Counted from the first letter of the stretch, positions 38,001 to 47,452 are shown. The stretch is 64,000 bases of DNA from Hydractinia symbiolongicarpus (GCF_029227915.1 NC_079886.1:8246001-8310000); one strand, 5' to 3'. Made by a program: numbers and translations. Notes: a model not told the origin generated them from the letters alone.

Positions 38001-38117
38001 GAAGATGAAATACCACAGGCTTCCATTCATGTCTATGATCTGCCTTTTATCCAAGCGTATTTAAACAAAACCTCTTGGGCTAAGTATGTCCCTTTTTTGC
38101 CATATCATGGAACTTAA
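29062..38117 (+). CDS. SLC23-family nucleobase/ascorbate transporter, copy 2
   Basis: Paralogue of the gene at 17546-23229, same orientation. Exons: 29062-29073 (tentative, ATG plus three codons), 29367-29513, 30868-31025, 31166-31299, 32651-32679, 33910-34066, 34154-34178, 34367-34433, 34579-34720, 35709-35962, 37317-37590, 37852-38117. All join in frame to about 554 residues, the usual family length. If the tiny first exon is wrong, translation can begin at the ATG at 29406. Landmarks are [69 protein letters not shown] and [15 protein letters not shown]. The NAT signature normally has glycine where both copies have alanine (ENIAAIG). The family role is transport of ascorbate or nucleobases at the plasma membrane; substrate cannot be read from sequence. 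AATAAA at 38496-38501 is a possible polyadenylation signal. Confidence 0.92.
29940..30340. repeat. 130-bp tandem repeat, about three units, in SLC23 copy 2 intron
   Basis: Units contain CACCATCATGTTCAGCATAC (starts at 29964, 30094 and 30225) and GACCAATTTTGGCCTAAAATG. The period is 130-131 bp, with moderate divergence between units. It lies between the exons ending 29513 and starting 30868. Confidence 0.85.
33077..33873. mobile_element. 0.8 kb Tigger-like MITE in SLC23 copy 2 intron
   Basis: The left end reads CAGTGGAATCTCTATAAAG and the right end, inverted, reads CTGCGGAATCTCTCTAAAG, 16 of 19 matching. Subterminal GTGCAAAAAAAGTGTC(T/C)G words occur near both ends (33108 and 33712), each followed by phrases of the type GTCCGTTTTATA. 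I find no transposase. No clear target duplication is visible, so the exact ends may be off by a base or two. Confidence 0.65.
36501..37241. mobile_element. piggyBac-like MITE, copy 2, in SLC23 copy 2 intron
   Basis: The same family as 6073-6776: begins CCCTATTCGGTCCGGGG and ends CCCCGGACCGAATAGGG, a perfect 17-bp inverted repeat, flanked by TTAA at 36497-36500 and 37242-37245. The interior follows copy 1 closely but has an extra stretch near 36685-36730. GC-rich palindromes (GCGGATTCCGCCCC and GGGGCGGAATCCGCC) sit inside each end. It lies between the exons ending 35962 and starting 37317. Confidence 0.88.
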
Positions 38118-39478
38118 ATTTTAGATCAGTATATCGCATGTATATGAATGATGCGCTTATTTTAACAACTTTTTACTGTAAATTTTTTTCTGCACAATAT
38201 TTTTATACATCGACTTTTGTAACACCTGTAGTAATGGAATTCATATTTAGGAAAAGATGTATTAGGAACAAAAGGTAACAGCAATACTCTATACACCCCA
38301 TCACTAAATTAGTCATACTCAAACCCAAGCCCACTTCTTCGCACACTCCCTCACTCACCCCACCACCCACTTCCTTACCTACTCTCACACTCCTTCAATC
38401 ACTCCCTCACCTACTTCCTAAACATACAAAAATTTATACGCGCGACTACAACAAAGCATTTCCAAACAAATTGTATTGTAGTTGTGACAGTTAAGAATAA
38501 ACACTTATAAAATATTGATCTTAACCAAAGTTAAGATTGAAAAAATTTAACCGTTAATCTCTTGACTCGCGATATTTCCTCTTAAGTTGGACATACATTT
38601 GCATAAAACGTAAAAATAAAAAGAAATTAAATCCAACAACAACATTCTCTCAGTGGAACACCCATTCTCGTCCCCGTAGATTAAAACCTCTTCGAGGTTT
38701 ATCTCGAAGAGGTCTGGGGTTGAGAATAAGGGCCACGGCAACGTGTTAATTACGACGACGGTATAAAACGTAAAAATATTCGTTTCAAACTTATAACTCA
38801 TTTTTCTTAGTAAGAAATTTAAAATTCTTGGATTCGCAAAAGTTTATCCAAAAAACTGGCAAAAGATTCCCACGCAAACGCTTCAACTATTAAAAGTATG
38901 CAATGTTGCAATTTTAATGAAAACCACTATTTGCAGTATCCCAAAACAATTGCTAAGTTTTTCCCTTAGTTTCATTACTTTAAAGGCAACAAAAGAAATA
39001 ATGTGAACAAAAAAGGCAAGAGCAGGCTCCTGAGTTTTTCTTGGTATTCCTTTTTATAATAGAAGTGTGTCACATCATTTCGTTGAAGGTTCTCTGTAAA
39101 CAAATAGATAGGCAATTGAAGCTAGGAGTCCTTAATTGAAGATAAAAATCTCACTACCTTTCATTTATTTATATTACAAAAGTTGTTGAAACAAAATCAT
39201 TAGAAAGTCACATTAATTTCTATCACCACAGCACACACTGTTATTTTCATTATTGTTTTTTTTTATTATTATCTCGTAAAACTTATTTCTAAGAATTATC
39301 ATTTAAACACAAGGCACTAATGAAGAAAATTGCAAGTGTGTATTCGCTGCGTTCTCACGATTGTTCATCTTCATCCCGATGACATTTCAAGTACTTCCGC
39401 TTTTAAATAAAAAATTCTTCCCCAGAAACCCCTATGAATGTGGGAATATTAATAAATACATTGTTCAAAATATATGCA
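38118..39478. other. Gene-free spacer between SLC23 copy 2 and the Polinton
   Basis: Holds the likely 3' UTR of the transporter, a pyrimidine-rich (CACTCCCTCAC-like) stretch at 38330-38410 and a MITE-like segment at 38663-38728 related to the one at 7291-7370. I see no gene. Confidence 0.6.
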
Positions 39479-39485
39479 TGGGTAA
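39479..39485. repeat. Polinton target duplication, left copy (TGGGTAA)
   Basis: TGGGTAA lies immediately outside the left inverted terminal repeat and recurs immediately outside the right one at 54588-54594. Polintons make 6-bp duplications; the seventh matching base may belong to the element tip or be chance. Confidence 0.85.
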
Positions 39486-39862
39486 GAGATAGAGAAATGT
39501 ATGTTCTGGCACAGTCGCGTGTGCGTACATCAGTGACGTCACAGCAAATCACAGCACAGTCCCCAAAATCACAGCACAATCCCCTATTAATCAAGCACCA
39601 TCCAAGACCATTCCATATTAATCTACATATAATATTCTGATGACGTCATCAACGTGCATACAGGGAATTTCCCCAAGAGAAATAACTGTGTTAGTTTTTG
39701 AGCAGAATGAAATCTTTCGACAATGCAAAAATTCTATATAATAAAGAGAATGGAATCACATACGGTCAAACAATTACGTGATATTGCAAAAGGTTGTGGA
39801 TTAACAGGGTATTATAGGTTACGTAAGCTACGTAAGGCCGAATTAATTAGATTATTGGAGGA
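39486..39862 (+). repeat. Polinton left inverted terminal repeat
   Basis: It matches the inverse of 54587 to about 54213. The outer 70 bp agree well (ATGTATGTTCTGGCACAGTC against ATGTATGTTCTAGCACAGTC), the next 130 or so differ, and the inner part from about 39673 (AACTGTGTTAGTTTTTGAGC) is nearly identical. The inner part includes a TATA-like box, the start codon at 39750 and about 35 codons of protein. A 9-bp duplication (CTACGTAAG, near 39829) is present only on this side. Confidence 0.9.
39735..39745 (+). promoter_or_regulatory. TATA-like box of the left Polinton gene
   Basis: TATATAATAAA lies only 5 bases before the ATG at 39750, inside the inverted repeat. The same word lies before the DNA polymerase start at 54311 (54320-54330, minus). 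So close a spacing suggests either a very short leader or a start further downstream. Confidence 0.45.
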
Positions 39863-40597
39863 CGATATCGTAAACCATGAAAATTTGATCGAGGCCGTTG
39901 AGGAGATGCCTCATAAGCTTGAACATGTCCCCAACAGGTTCAAGACGCAAGACATGTGCAATGGGGCTGTTGAAAAGAATGCAATGATGCTCATATAAGG
40001 ACGCAGGGCATGTGTAACAGATATCCCCACATGCTCTGCTATGTGCCAGATCAATTTAAGACCCATGACATGTGCAATAAGGTTGCTGCAAAAAAGCCCT
40101 GGATGCTCGAATATGTGCCAGATCGGTTTAAGGCTCGGGACATGTGCTACAAGGCCATTAAGGAGATGCCACATCTGTTCAAATATGTACCGGACCGGCT
40201 CAAGACGCAGGACATGTGTAACAAGACTGTTGAGGAGAATTTCTACTTATTCAAGTATGTCCCGGACCGGCTCAAGACGCAGGACGTGTGTAACAGGGTT
40301 GTTGGGGAGGATTTCAAGATGTTTGAGTATGTGCCGGATTGGTTCAAGACGCAGTACATGTGCAATAAGATGGTTGCAAAGAAGTCCTGGCTGCTCAGGT
40401 ATGTGCCTGACTGGTTTATTACCATTGACATATGGGATATGGTTGTTGCGAATGAGGAGCTCAAACTACTCGAGGCCCACTATTACAGGAAGATAGGAAA
40501 GGCCGGAATTAGGGAGAATCTTCTTCCAATAGCCTGGCATCCGGATAGGGTCATCGATTGGTGCTTTTCGGAGGATGAAAAGGTATGCCTCAAATAG
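39750..40597 (+). pseudogene. SAP-like N-terminus plus DUF4116-like repeats, frameshifted
   Basis: The first 35 residues (MESHTVKQLRDIAKG..) resemble a SAP-type helix-extended-loop-helix and are encoded by the inverted repeat, shared with the polymerase gene. Then come at least seven units of 24 residues with the pattern YVPDRFKTQDMCNKAVEKNPWMLK, like the DUF4116 repeats of giant viruses and bacteria. The C-terminus has PIAWHPDRVIDWCFSEDEK. A stop at 39996-39998 and a deletion of part of a repeat unit shift the frame; the second part reads from about 40001 to the stop at 40597. The function of such proteins is unknown; repeats suggest a binding scaffold. Confidence 0.72.
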
Positions 40598-40619
40598 TAT
40601 TGGGGTTGGCCTGAAAACG

Positions 40620-40647
40620 TTATCTTACAGCAATTGCTGCAAGATAA
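40620..40647. terminator. Hairpin plus polyadenylation signals after the repeat gene
   Basis: TTATCTTACAGCAA is followed directly by TTGCTGCAAGATAA, a 14-bp inverted repeat with one mismatch and no loop. It starts 22 bases after the stop at 40597. AATAAA occurs at 40646-40651 and again at 40650-40655. This looks like a gene 3' end signal. Confidence 0.55.
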
Positions 40648-40753
40648 TAAATAAAGCATGTGTATCAACTGTCAATATAATTTGAAAAATATGTCTCTCA
40701 CTACCACTTGTAACTTTGGCATGCGTACAGGAGGAGAAGGAGGGGTCTAATGA

Positions 40754-40960
40754 ACGGAGCATTGCGACGACTGTGAAAGGGTACTCGATGCATATGATAA
40801 ATGTACCTGTGGACGTAGGTTCGTGGTAAGCGGTAAAATGTTATGCTGGTACTGCTATCATGAATATATCACATGTAATGGGGGCGGCTGTGCATGTGCA
40901 ATGACATGTAATTCTCTGCAGTCATTCAAAATATGTAATAAACAGAATGCTGAAATTTAA
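40754..40960 (+). pseudogene. Cysteine-rich small protein fragment
   Basis: An open frame without its own ATG at the 5' side gives HCDDCERV, then CTCGRRF, LCWYCYHEY and ITCNGGGCACAMTC. The many CxxC/CxC pairs suggest metal binding. A stop just upstream at 40751-40753 separates it from a likely start MSLTTTCNFGM at 40691 in another frame, so it is probably a broken zinc-binding protein. I do not recognise the family. Confidence 0.5.
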
Positions 40961-41460
40961 GAACGAACTTGTTAAGCCTAATATATTCTACAACTTTGCC
41001 GCTACGTTTACAGATATCAACGATATCAATGTAGAATACATGTCGGTATCGGAAGCCATGCCTGCCAATGGAGGTAAAGACAAATGATATCTGATAGGGT
41101 ATCATACACAGGACCTGGTAGTGGCCCTGAGGGTAAAGACACCGAAAATTTAGTCCCCAAATGGGGTGCCAAGTACAATGCAAATGCATCACCTGCAATG
41201 AGTCTGGATTTCGAGGAGTATCCCGATTGGGTTGCACAATATCGTCAAATGTGGTCAAGGGTTGAGGAGTTAATCTTTGAAACATTACCGACAGAGCCTT
41301 TAAAAAAGGACCGTTATGTGAATGCCAAACTCCGATATTACAAGGACGTAATTACCACCAAATTCTATGCCTGTACCCTACGATGAGCCCTGCCAAGCCA
41401 GCGCTATTCTAGCCTTTTCACCGGTATATGTACAAGGCAAACACCACTACCCACTGACAC
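40947..41460 (+). pseudogene. Unrecognised Polinton protein in three frames
   Basis: The first part starts at the ATG at 40947 (MLKFKNELVKPNIFYNF..) and stops at 41085-41087. The second part overlaps it (ATGA at 41084) and contains NLVPKWGAKYNANASPAM and DWVAQYRQMWSRVEELIFET, ending at 41386. The third frame from 41367 reads PVPYDEPCQASAILAFSP and fades out near 41460. These pieces look like one protein with two frameshifts, or a short gene overlapping a longer one by ATGA. Its role is unknown; position among capsid-side genes hints at a virion protein. Confidence 0.5.
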
Positions 41461-41852
41461 ACATCACATTCGAATTCAATTTTGCTTCCGCGGGAAGCCT
41501 GCTACCTTCATGCTTCTTACTCTTAACCCCAAGCCTTTTTGAGACATTTCTAAGACCGACCTGACCTATCCCGGCCGTAATAGTGAGTCCCCCCATAGCA
41601 GTGGCTAAGGGTACCCCTAAGCCCGAGGCTATAGCCCCAATGCCAAGTCCCGACGTAATCACGCTCACACCAAGCAGACCATGGTCACAGAATCTGACCC
41701 AAGTCCCATGCATTTTAAACTTTTTCGCAAGCCTGTCCCGCTCCTTTATTTCATTTAGGAGATACTTTTCAATATCATCGATTTTTTTGAGCCTGTACAC
41801 TTGACGCAGGCGCACTCGGCGGCAAACTCGGATAAAGGTTACTGACATCCAT
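41447..41852 (-). pseudogene. Membrane protein of Polinton type, frameshifted
   Basis: The start is probably MDVSNLYPSLPPSAP at 41852. That frame stops soon after, while the frame carrying the body (VYRLKKIDDIEKYLLNEIKERDRLAKKFK, then GVSVITSGLGIGAIASGLG and VPLATAMGGLTITAGI) continues to 41447. The body is a helical stretch followed by a long hydrophobic, glycine-spaced segment, likely one or two membrane passes. From memory, proteins of this shape are common next to capsid genes in cnidarian Polintons. The helical tail after KHEGSRLPAEAKLNSN appears truncated. Confidence 0.6.
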
Positions 41853-41854
41853 CT

Positions 41855-42103
41855 TTATTCTATCAGCAAATGCATTGTGATGTCAAAAAACGTGACGTTT
41901 TTCTCGTGATGGTAGACATCTGTCAGCATAAACTCAAGACGGTCAGTAGACAACTTTAAGGGGAGGTATACGGGACTGTCTAAGGTCCAGGTTAACATAT
42001 TCCCCCATGCATTCAATTCCTTGGTGGTAAGCAGGACCAGAATTTTAGACTTTTTACCATCAAGAAGGCAGTCGTCTTCATCTAATTGTGGACAAATAAA
42101 TCC
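41855..42103 (-). pseudogene. Small Polinton protein fragment without start codon
   Basis: An open frame that lacks an ATG near its 5' end gives CPQLDEDDCLLDGKKSKILV, then LDSPVYLPLKLSTDRLEFML and DVYHHEKNVTFFDITM, ending at TAA 41855-41857. The stop is 2 bases from the next start at 41852, the tight packing seen elsewhere in the element. The composition is clearly protein-like. I do not know its function. Confidence 0.5.
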
Positions 42104-42116
42104 TTATTTTTGGTAT

Positions 42117-42605
42117 ATGTCTATTTTGCAGGTCTATTTTGCCACCCATTGTGCAACTACAGCATTAGGCATCTGTAGCAAACACATGACGGGCTCGGTA
42201 CCACTCATCAACAGTATTTTCAAATTCTATGTCTATTATCACATGTGTCGCATCCTGGCCCGGATAAACTTCCCCATGCCGTATGATGATGGGTTCTCAC
42301 AGTATGAAAACCCATACTTGAGCTCTGTATATGCACAGGTATGCTGAGAATACAGTGCAAATCCCAATAGGCTGCACAAATTCAAGGCGGGCATGGCGTC
42401 GTTGACAGATAATAGATGGTGGCCTCAAGTTGATGGGGACTGGGCCAAACTTATCATGCCGACAAGCCAAGGCCTAACATCAGAGGGTCTGACAAAGCTG
42501 AGTGAGAGTATCAGGGTTTACGTGATATTGTTACTCGGATCGCAAGCAGGGGCCAAGGCATCTCTTCAAGGCCATGGCAGAACGTCAAGAAAATGTAAGC
42601 CATGA
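42117..42605 (+). pseudogene. Polinton protein with one internal stop
   Basis: One frame gives VYFATHCATTALGICSKHM, LINSIFKFYVYYHMCRIL and NFPMPYDDGFSQYENPY, then a stop at 42345-42347, then continues in the same frame with EYSANPNRLHKFKAG, TDNRWWPQVDGDWAKLIMPT and YVILLLGSQAGAKASLQGHG. The unbroken frame on both sides of the stop marks a nonsense mutation in a single gene. I do not recognise the family with certainty; it resembles uncharacterised Polinton proteins I recall. Confidence 0.55.
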
Positions 42606-43100
42606 CATCACCGAGTTCCAGAAGGGTATGCTCGGACCCCAGTGAATTTCCCTGTAATGCATCATGTGTACATGCTGCCATCCAATATGAATTTGCGTAT
42701 AGGCAAAGTCGTAAGGTATAAAAACAGCATTCTGATTGCCCCTGCAAGTGCGATGATTGGTATCCAGCTTGACCTTAATAACAAGCCTATTGCAAGGCAT
42801 GCCACACCTTTTATACGTACCCTACCCCCAAGGCATGCCACACCTCCTATACCTCCGAAGCATACCATGCACCCAAGCATATAATACCTATTACACCCTC
42901 CGGGCCTACCACAACATCGTCTCCCATACCCCATATACCCACACAAATCAACACGAGGATTCCAAGGCCTCATTAATCACCATAGGAGTAGGTATAATCT
43001 TGGTATATATATGGTTACGAAAAAAATAGGGGCTTATTCCACGTATAGCACGACAAACCTAGCAGATCCTGCAATGGCCATATAAAGATGTTTTGCCGCA
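42606..43100 (+). other. Decayed coding-like segment, cysteine-rich then proline/histidine-rich
   Basis: A frame from 42643 gives EFPCNASCVHAAIQYEFAYR and, after a stop, KQHSDCPCKCDDWYPA; another frame over the same DNA also reads without stops, so the true frame is uncertain. From 42790 to 42910 the DNA has repeats of AAGGCATGCCACACCT (near 42796 and 42831). A short hydrophobic stretch (ITIGVGIILVYIWLRKK) ends at 43029. Confidence 0.35.
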
Positions 43101-43104
43101 TATT

Positions 43105-43735
43105 TCACGATGGTTGATGTTCCAGCTGCTTCTCCACAAAACCTTTTACGGCTCCATCCGCAGCACTTCCTCTCACACCGGCCGCAGCGGAACCCCCTGT
43201 AACGGATAGTAAAATGGTGGAAATCAGTGGACCTACGGCAAAGACTACACTTGCAATGGTAAGGCCTTGCTCCTTGAATAATATCTTTAATTTTTCAAAC
43301 AGAGTTGCATCATCTCCAGTGATCTTCAACAGCGTATCTTTAATATTTCTCAGTTGGCTATAAATATCCCTATTAAGCTCCTTAACAAAGCATGCCTTTA
43401 TATTTCATCTTTTCAATGCCCCTCTCAAGCTTTTCAATGGCTTTCTTCGCACCTTCGTGGATCTCACCATCGCCATCTACCTGATTCTTGATCCTTTTAA
43501 TACTATCCTCCGAATTCTTAATATTTACATTATACGAGGCTATTTTATTTTCCAGGCTTTTAATGTTCCCTTGGTATGTTTGAAGTTCAAGATCAAGTCC
43601 TGTTAATTCACGTTCAGTCAATTTACCAGAGAATGAGGTTTCCTCCGTAAGGGTTCCCGCATCGGAGAATGGCGTTTCCTCCGTAAGGGTCTCAACATCA
43701 TGGATAATTCTCCTGATATTATTAATCGTCTTCAT
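43105..43735 (-). pseudogene. Coiled-coil membrane protein, frameshifted
   Basis: The first part (start 43735, MKTINNIRRIIHDVETLTEET..) has heptad-like coiled coil (LENKIASYNVNIKNSEDSI) and ends by frameshift near 43385. Another frame continues with FVKELNRDIYSQLRNIKDTL and GLTIASVVFAVGPLISTILL, a membrane segment, to 43105. A 30-bp direct repeat doubles TLTEET.FS near the N-terminus. From memory this resembles a coiled-coil/membrane protein common to cnidarian Polintons; its function is unknown. Confidence 0.6.
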
Positions 43736-43768
43736 CTGATCATCTCACCAGGGTCTTCCTCACCTTCA

Positions 43769-44136
43769 TTAACAATTATTTTTTAATGTACTTAATGCTA
43801 GAAACCCGGTCTTATTACCCTTGGTAAGCCTTATATGTTTGAAAAAAAGCTGCCCATCCTCAAACTCGAAGTTACCACTGGTCACGTTTATATCTACCCG
43901 GGTTTCATTCAGAGGTCCCAAATTCCAATTATTAATATGTATATAGAAATCACTTACCTCTTTTTGTAGTACAGATTTCGTCATTCTATCACGTGAACAT
44001 CCCTGTTGTTGTTGCTGTCCTAGCGTCGAGGTACCGGATGTTCCGGGGAGTTGCATTGATTGCTGCGTATCCTCTTGTCGCCTTTATCATGATGTTTACC
44101 TATATCCTCCTCAGGTGTAAATACTGGATTATCCAT
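43769..44136 (-). pseudogene. Polinton capsid-side protein of unknown role, frameshifted
   Basis: The start is probably MDNPVFTPEEDIGKHHDKGD at 44136; a frameshift near 44045 moves to the frame carrying TKSVLQKEVSDFYIHINNW, NETRVDINVTSGNFEFEDG and IRLTKGNKTGFLALSTLKNN, which ends at 43769. It is transcribed divergently from the capsid gene with only 32 bp between the starts. The glutamine run QQQQQ lies in the linker. Confidence 0.55.
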
Positions 44137-44168
44137 TTATTTACAATATTTTTCCTCCTATAATAAAT
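44137..44168. promoter_or_regulatory. 32-bp divergent promoter region
   Basis: This AT-rich gap separates two start codons facing away from each other: minus-strand 44136 and plus-strand 44169 (major capsid). It holds TATAATAAAT next to the capsid start. Any promoter must be very compact or extend into the genes. Confidence 0.45.
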
Positions 44169-45393
44169 ATGAATGCGTTTGGAACTATTTTGGATCCGTA
44201 TACTGAGACTCAGCAACTTCTGGGTATAAAAGGTTCGAGACAGGGGGCTCAAATCTCACATACTCCATCAACTGTACATTGAAATACCTAATATGCCCCA
44301 GAATGATGTTATCTTCCCGGGTAGTCTCAAGCTCCGATTTGACCTGACGCTGATGGGGACCAACACGTTGCGTATGATCGTATCGAACATAGGCAAATCT
44401 CTGGTGAAAAGCCTACGTATTACCCTGAATGACAATTACAATATCCTGGGATTGTATAGGAACCTATGGCTATCAAAGTTCGAACGTAACAAAAATCTTA
44501 TTCTTGAAGGGATTAATCCTAATAACGGGATCATCAGGGTCCTACAGGTCAAGGCAACTGGTCATGTGAGAACAGATGAGGAAAAGGCCATTGTTAAAGC
44601 CTATGGCATCACCTTCTGCATAACCATAGGAAAAATGTTTGAGCTGACACGAGATTTGCCTTTTTACCCGGCAGGCCTGTACGACCGGCTGCAATTCATT
44701 ATAAACTTTGCCCCCTACAGAGATGTCATCAAGGATGCAGGGAAGGCAGCCACGGGGAGCACTAGAGCTAAGCCGGTCAACTGTGCGTATAAAATTAGTA
44801 ATATCAGACTAGAATTTGATAAGATTCTAGTCGTAAGGCTTGGCAAATGCGATGATGTAAAAATATTCGAGGCTTAGAGTACTCAGGATGAAAGTACTTA
44901 CTATGAGAAAGGCTAATACTATCTATAACCTCCAGATCGACTCACCATCAAAATTGTTCAAGGGCGTACTGCTACTGTTTTTAGACCCTGGAAAAGTGAA
45001 ACCATATGCCGGTGTTAACGAAACGTTTTACAACCCAACAATCGAGAAGATCAGCGTCACTGTCGATGGGGGAACTAATAAACATTACTCTCACGTAATG
45101 TTACCCAAAGACCATCTCGAACAAATCGTCAATATATTTGGCAGGCGGGGGAATTCCAATGTGACCATCGGAAAGTTTTTAACGAACGGTATGCCTTGTT
45201 TGTGGACTTCCGTAGGTCACCTGATGACGTGCTATATGTTAGTGGTAGACCGCTGCAACGCTTGAGTGATGGGATCACCCTGCATATCACCTAAGAAGCA
45301 GATCAAACCGGTGATTTAAGGTGCTATGTATACCTCCTGATGGATTCGCAAATGAATGTCCTGGACGGTTGGCTTGATCGTGTTGAATATTAA
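44169..45393 (+). pseudogene. Major capsid protein, double jelly-roll type, broken
   Basis: Starts MNAFGTILDPYTETQQLLG at 44169. The first frame stops at about 44282; the main frame runs from about 44293 with VIFPGSLKLRFDLTLMGTN, VSNIGKSLVKSLRITL and NIRLEFDKILV to 44877; a second long piece (44888-45265) has DSPSKLFKGVLLLFLDP and NPTIEKISVTVDGG; a third frame near 45200-45393 carries the end, with an in-frame TAA at about 45291. The order and spacing of these motifs fit Polinton major capsid proteins. At least three lesions separate the pieces, so no full protein can be made. It stands between the divergent small gene and the 45419 gene. Confidence 0.8.
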
Positions 45394-45418
45394 ATAAACA
45401 GCCACAATACCTGTTATA

Positions 45419-45748
45419 ATGGCTAGGGGGGCTATAAACGCCCTTGCATTCAGTGGGACTAACTTCCTGTTTTCTAAACTCTCAGGGCATGGGGAGCATG
45501 AACGTGAGCGGCACGATTAGGCTGTTTAAAAACTCAATACGGCTCAGGCCAAATGGATCAGGGACCGGCAGACCAAACTCGATTGGTTTTCGACCGAAAG
45601 GGAGAAACTAATAAAAGCGGGTAAGAGCCTTTGTGTGCTCGATGACGAGATGTACCAATTTTATGTGGCCTCAGATAGAATTGAAGGACTTTTACACCCG
45701 TTAATTAAAGGACTTTTACACCCCTTCAAAAACCCAATAAGATATTGA
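45419..45748 (+). pseudogene. Small Polinton protein (MARGAINALAFSG..), broken
   Basis: Starts at the ATG at 45419 with MARGAINALAFSGTNFLFSK, stops after HERERHD, and a neighbouring frame continues with basic/charged helical sequence (KWIRDRQTKLDWFSTEREKL) and MYQFYVASDRI to a stop at 45748. From memory this is a conserved small protein beside the capsid gene in cnidarian Polintons. Near the end GGACTTTTACACCC is duplicated. Confidence 0.6.
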
Positions 45749-45762
45749 CATGTATAATAAAC

Positions 45763-46699
45763 ATGTCAAAAATGCACGTTGTTACCGAAGAAGAGATGGA
45801 AAAGCTTGGCAATATCTTTTATACCCCTGAGCATCTCTGGGCCAGCTGCAAGGCTATCAAATTACTCGCAAAGGAGAGCGGTATCTCAAAAAAGAATGTA
45901 ATACATTGGCTTAGTAGGCAACTCTTGTAGCTACGACAAATTCGAAGTCCAAAACGTATTGACTACCCTCATTATACCAATACAAGACCGAATGAGATGC
46001 ACCAATTTGATATGTTGTACATGCCGCATGAGAAACTATATGGCAATACGTATAAATATATCCTGACAGGTATTGATGTAGTTTCACGTTATAAGGTAGC
46101 AAGGCCCCTAAGAACAAAGAAGGCCAGCGAGGTCGCCGACATGATCAGAGATATCTACAAAGTCTACACTACCCTAAAACCTTTCAGTGCGATAATGGTA
46201 GTGAGTTCAAGTCAAATGTAACGAAACTACTGGAGGATAAGGGTGTTGAGATTAAGCGGGCCACCACCAAGTACCAACATACGTTTAGGGCCTTTGTAGA
46301 TAGCTGTAACAAGGTCCTTGCCGAAAGACTCTTCAAGTCCCAAGATGCCCAGGAGTTAGCATCCGATGAGACTAGTACCACCTGGGTCAAGCATCTGTAT
46401 ACATTTCCAAGACTACCATCAAACTCGATGAGGTACCACTCGAAAAAAGCGAGGAATATCCCGAAGAGAAGTCTCTACCGGAGGATGGATTGTACTTGTA
46501 TCTGCTGCAGCCCGGGGAAGAGCATGGAGATGCAAAACAAGATGCTTTTTGGAGCAGGAAAATCTATAGGCTGGACCGTAGCAGGTAGTCGTTTTCTATA
46601 CCATTTGAATGATGGCCCTTATCGTAGCTTTGTCTCAGAGGAGTTGATGCAGGTACCGGAGGATGTTGAAGTGCCTCCAGAGCATGTTAAAGAGAGGTA
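45763..46699 (+). pseudogene. Retroviral-type (RVE) integrase, broken
   Basis: Starts MSKMHVVTEEEMEKLGNIF at 45763. The N-terminal part has FYTPEHLWASCKAIKLLAKE; a TAG at about 45928 interrupts, and the same frame then gives QFDMLYMP and YILTGIDVVSRYKVARPLRT, the catalytic-core start with its first aspartate. A frameshift near 46175 moves the second-aspartate block (CDNGSEFK) to another frame, and further shifts follow. The C-terminal part to 46699 includes FLYHLNDGPYRSFVSEELM. The enzyme would cut and join the element ends, making the 6-bp duplication. At least three lesions are present. Confidence 0.82.
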
Positions 46700-46758
46700 G
46701 GGAGTATCTTAAATGGGGAGGGGCTGCTTGGTTGGTGACGAACCCACTTTTGGATATA

Positions 46759-46788
46759 ATTTTTACTACCTCCAAGAGTAGTAAAAAT
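46759..46788. terminator. Hairpin between convergent Polinton genes
   Basis: ATTTTTACTAC and GTAGTAAAAAT form a perfect 11-bp stem around an 8-base loop. It lies between the integrase stop (46699) and the end of the BRO/KilA-like gene (46766), overlapping the end of the latter. Its place at a convergent junction suggests a shared 3' end signal. Confidence 0.6.
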
Positions 46789-47452
46789 CACCAAACCTAA
46801 AATGTCTGACTCCCTCTGGGTTGCAGCAGATACAGCCCCGTTCCCTAAGCCAATTATAGTGAACAATAGAATTCGGGCTCTCTGCTAATACTATAATCTC
46901 ACCCTTGGTATAGTCAACAAGGTTATTACGCATTTTTTGTACTACGTACCCCTGTTGTCCACACATTGCAACATATGGCCAGGGATCATCATTATTCTTT
47001 TGAATTATTACCATACTGCTATTCTTACCCGGATCTTCGAGATGGGGCACAGCACGTTGCTTCAGCTCCTCAATTTCATCCCCCAATATCATGAGTTGAC
47101 TATCTCTTTCCTCAATTTCATCATTTAGGAAGGCAAGGGCCCCATCCTTATCCTCAAGGGCTTGACGCTGCTCCTTGATTTCATCCTGTAATTTTTCCAC
47201 CCCCTTTCCGGCTAACCATTTTGTCAATGCTTCGGCCTTAAGCTTCCTTGATCTGACGGTGATTTTAAGCGCTCCAATGATCCCCATCATACCCTCTTTT
47301 CTCCCCTTGATATTGTCATATGACGACCAAGTCGGAATACAGAGAAATCTCTCGAGATCTGCCCTTTTGAAGAGGGGTTGATTTTTTTAATCAAATAAGG
47401 TCTCAATGGCTCCTGCAAGTATTGCGTTGAATAGGGTGAGTTGTGAAGACAT
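46766..47452 (-). pseudogene. BRO/KilA-like protein, tandem copy 1, with one internal stop
   Basis: Starts MSSQLTLFNAILAGAIETLF at 47452; a TAA at 47387-47389 interrupts and the same frame continues with QPLFKRADLERFLCIPTW, then KITVRSRKLKAEALTKWLAG, a coiled coil (EQRQALEDKDGALAFLNDEI) and a C-terminal domain to 46766. The middle motif resembles the end of BRO-N/KilA-N/MSV199-type domains of large DNA viruses. The C-terminal part has PYVAMCGQQGYVVQKMR and CICCNPEGVRHFRFGDFYYS. It is a tandem duplicate of the gene at 48447-47672. Such proteins are thought to bind DNA; the role here is unknown. Confidence 0.65.

Noticed and set aside
40041-40496. 151-codon Arg/Cys/Ser-rich frame in the left Polinton gene
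   Set aside because: Out-of-frame reading of the 72-bp repeats; the frame with YVPDRFKTQDMC is the coding one.
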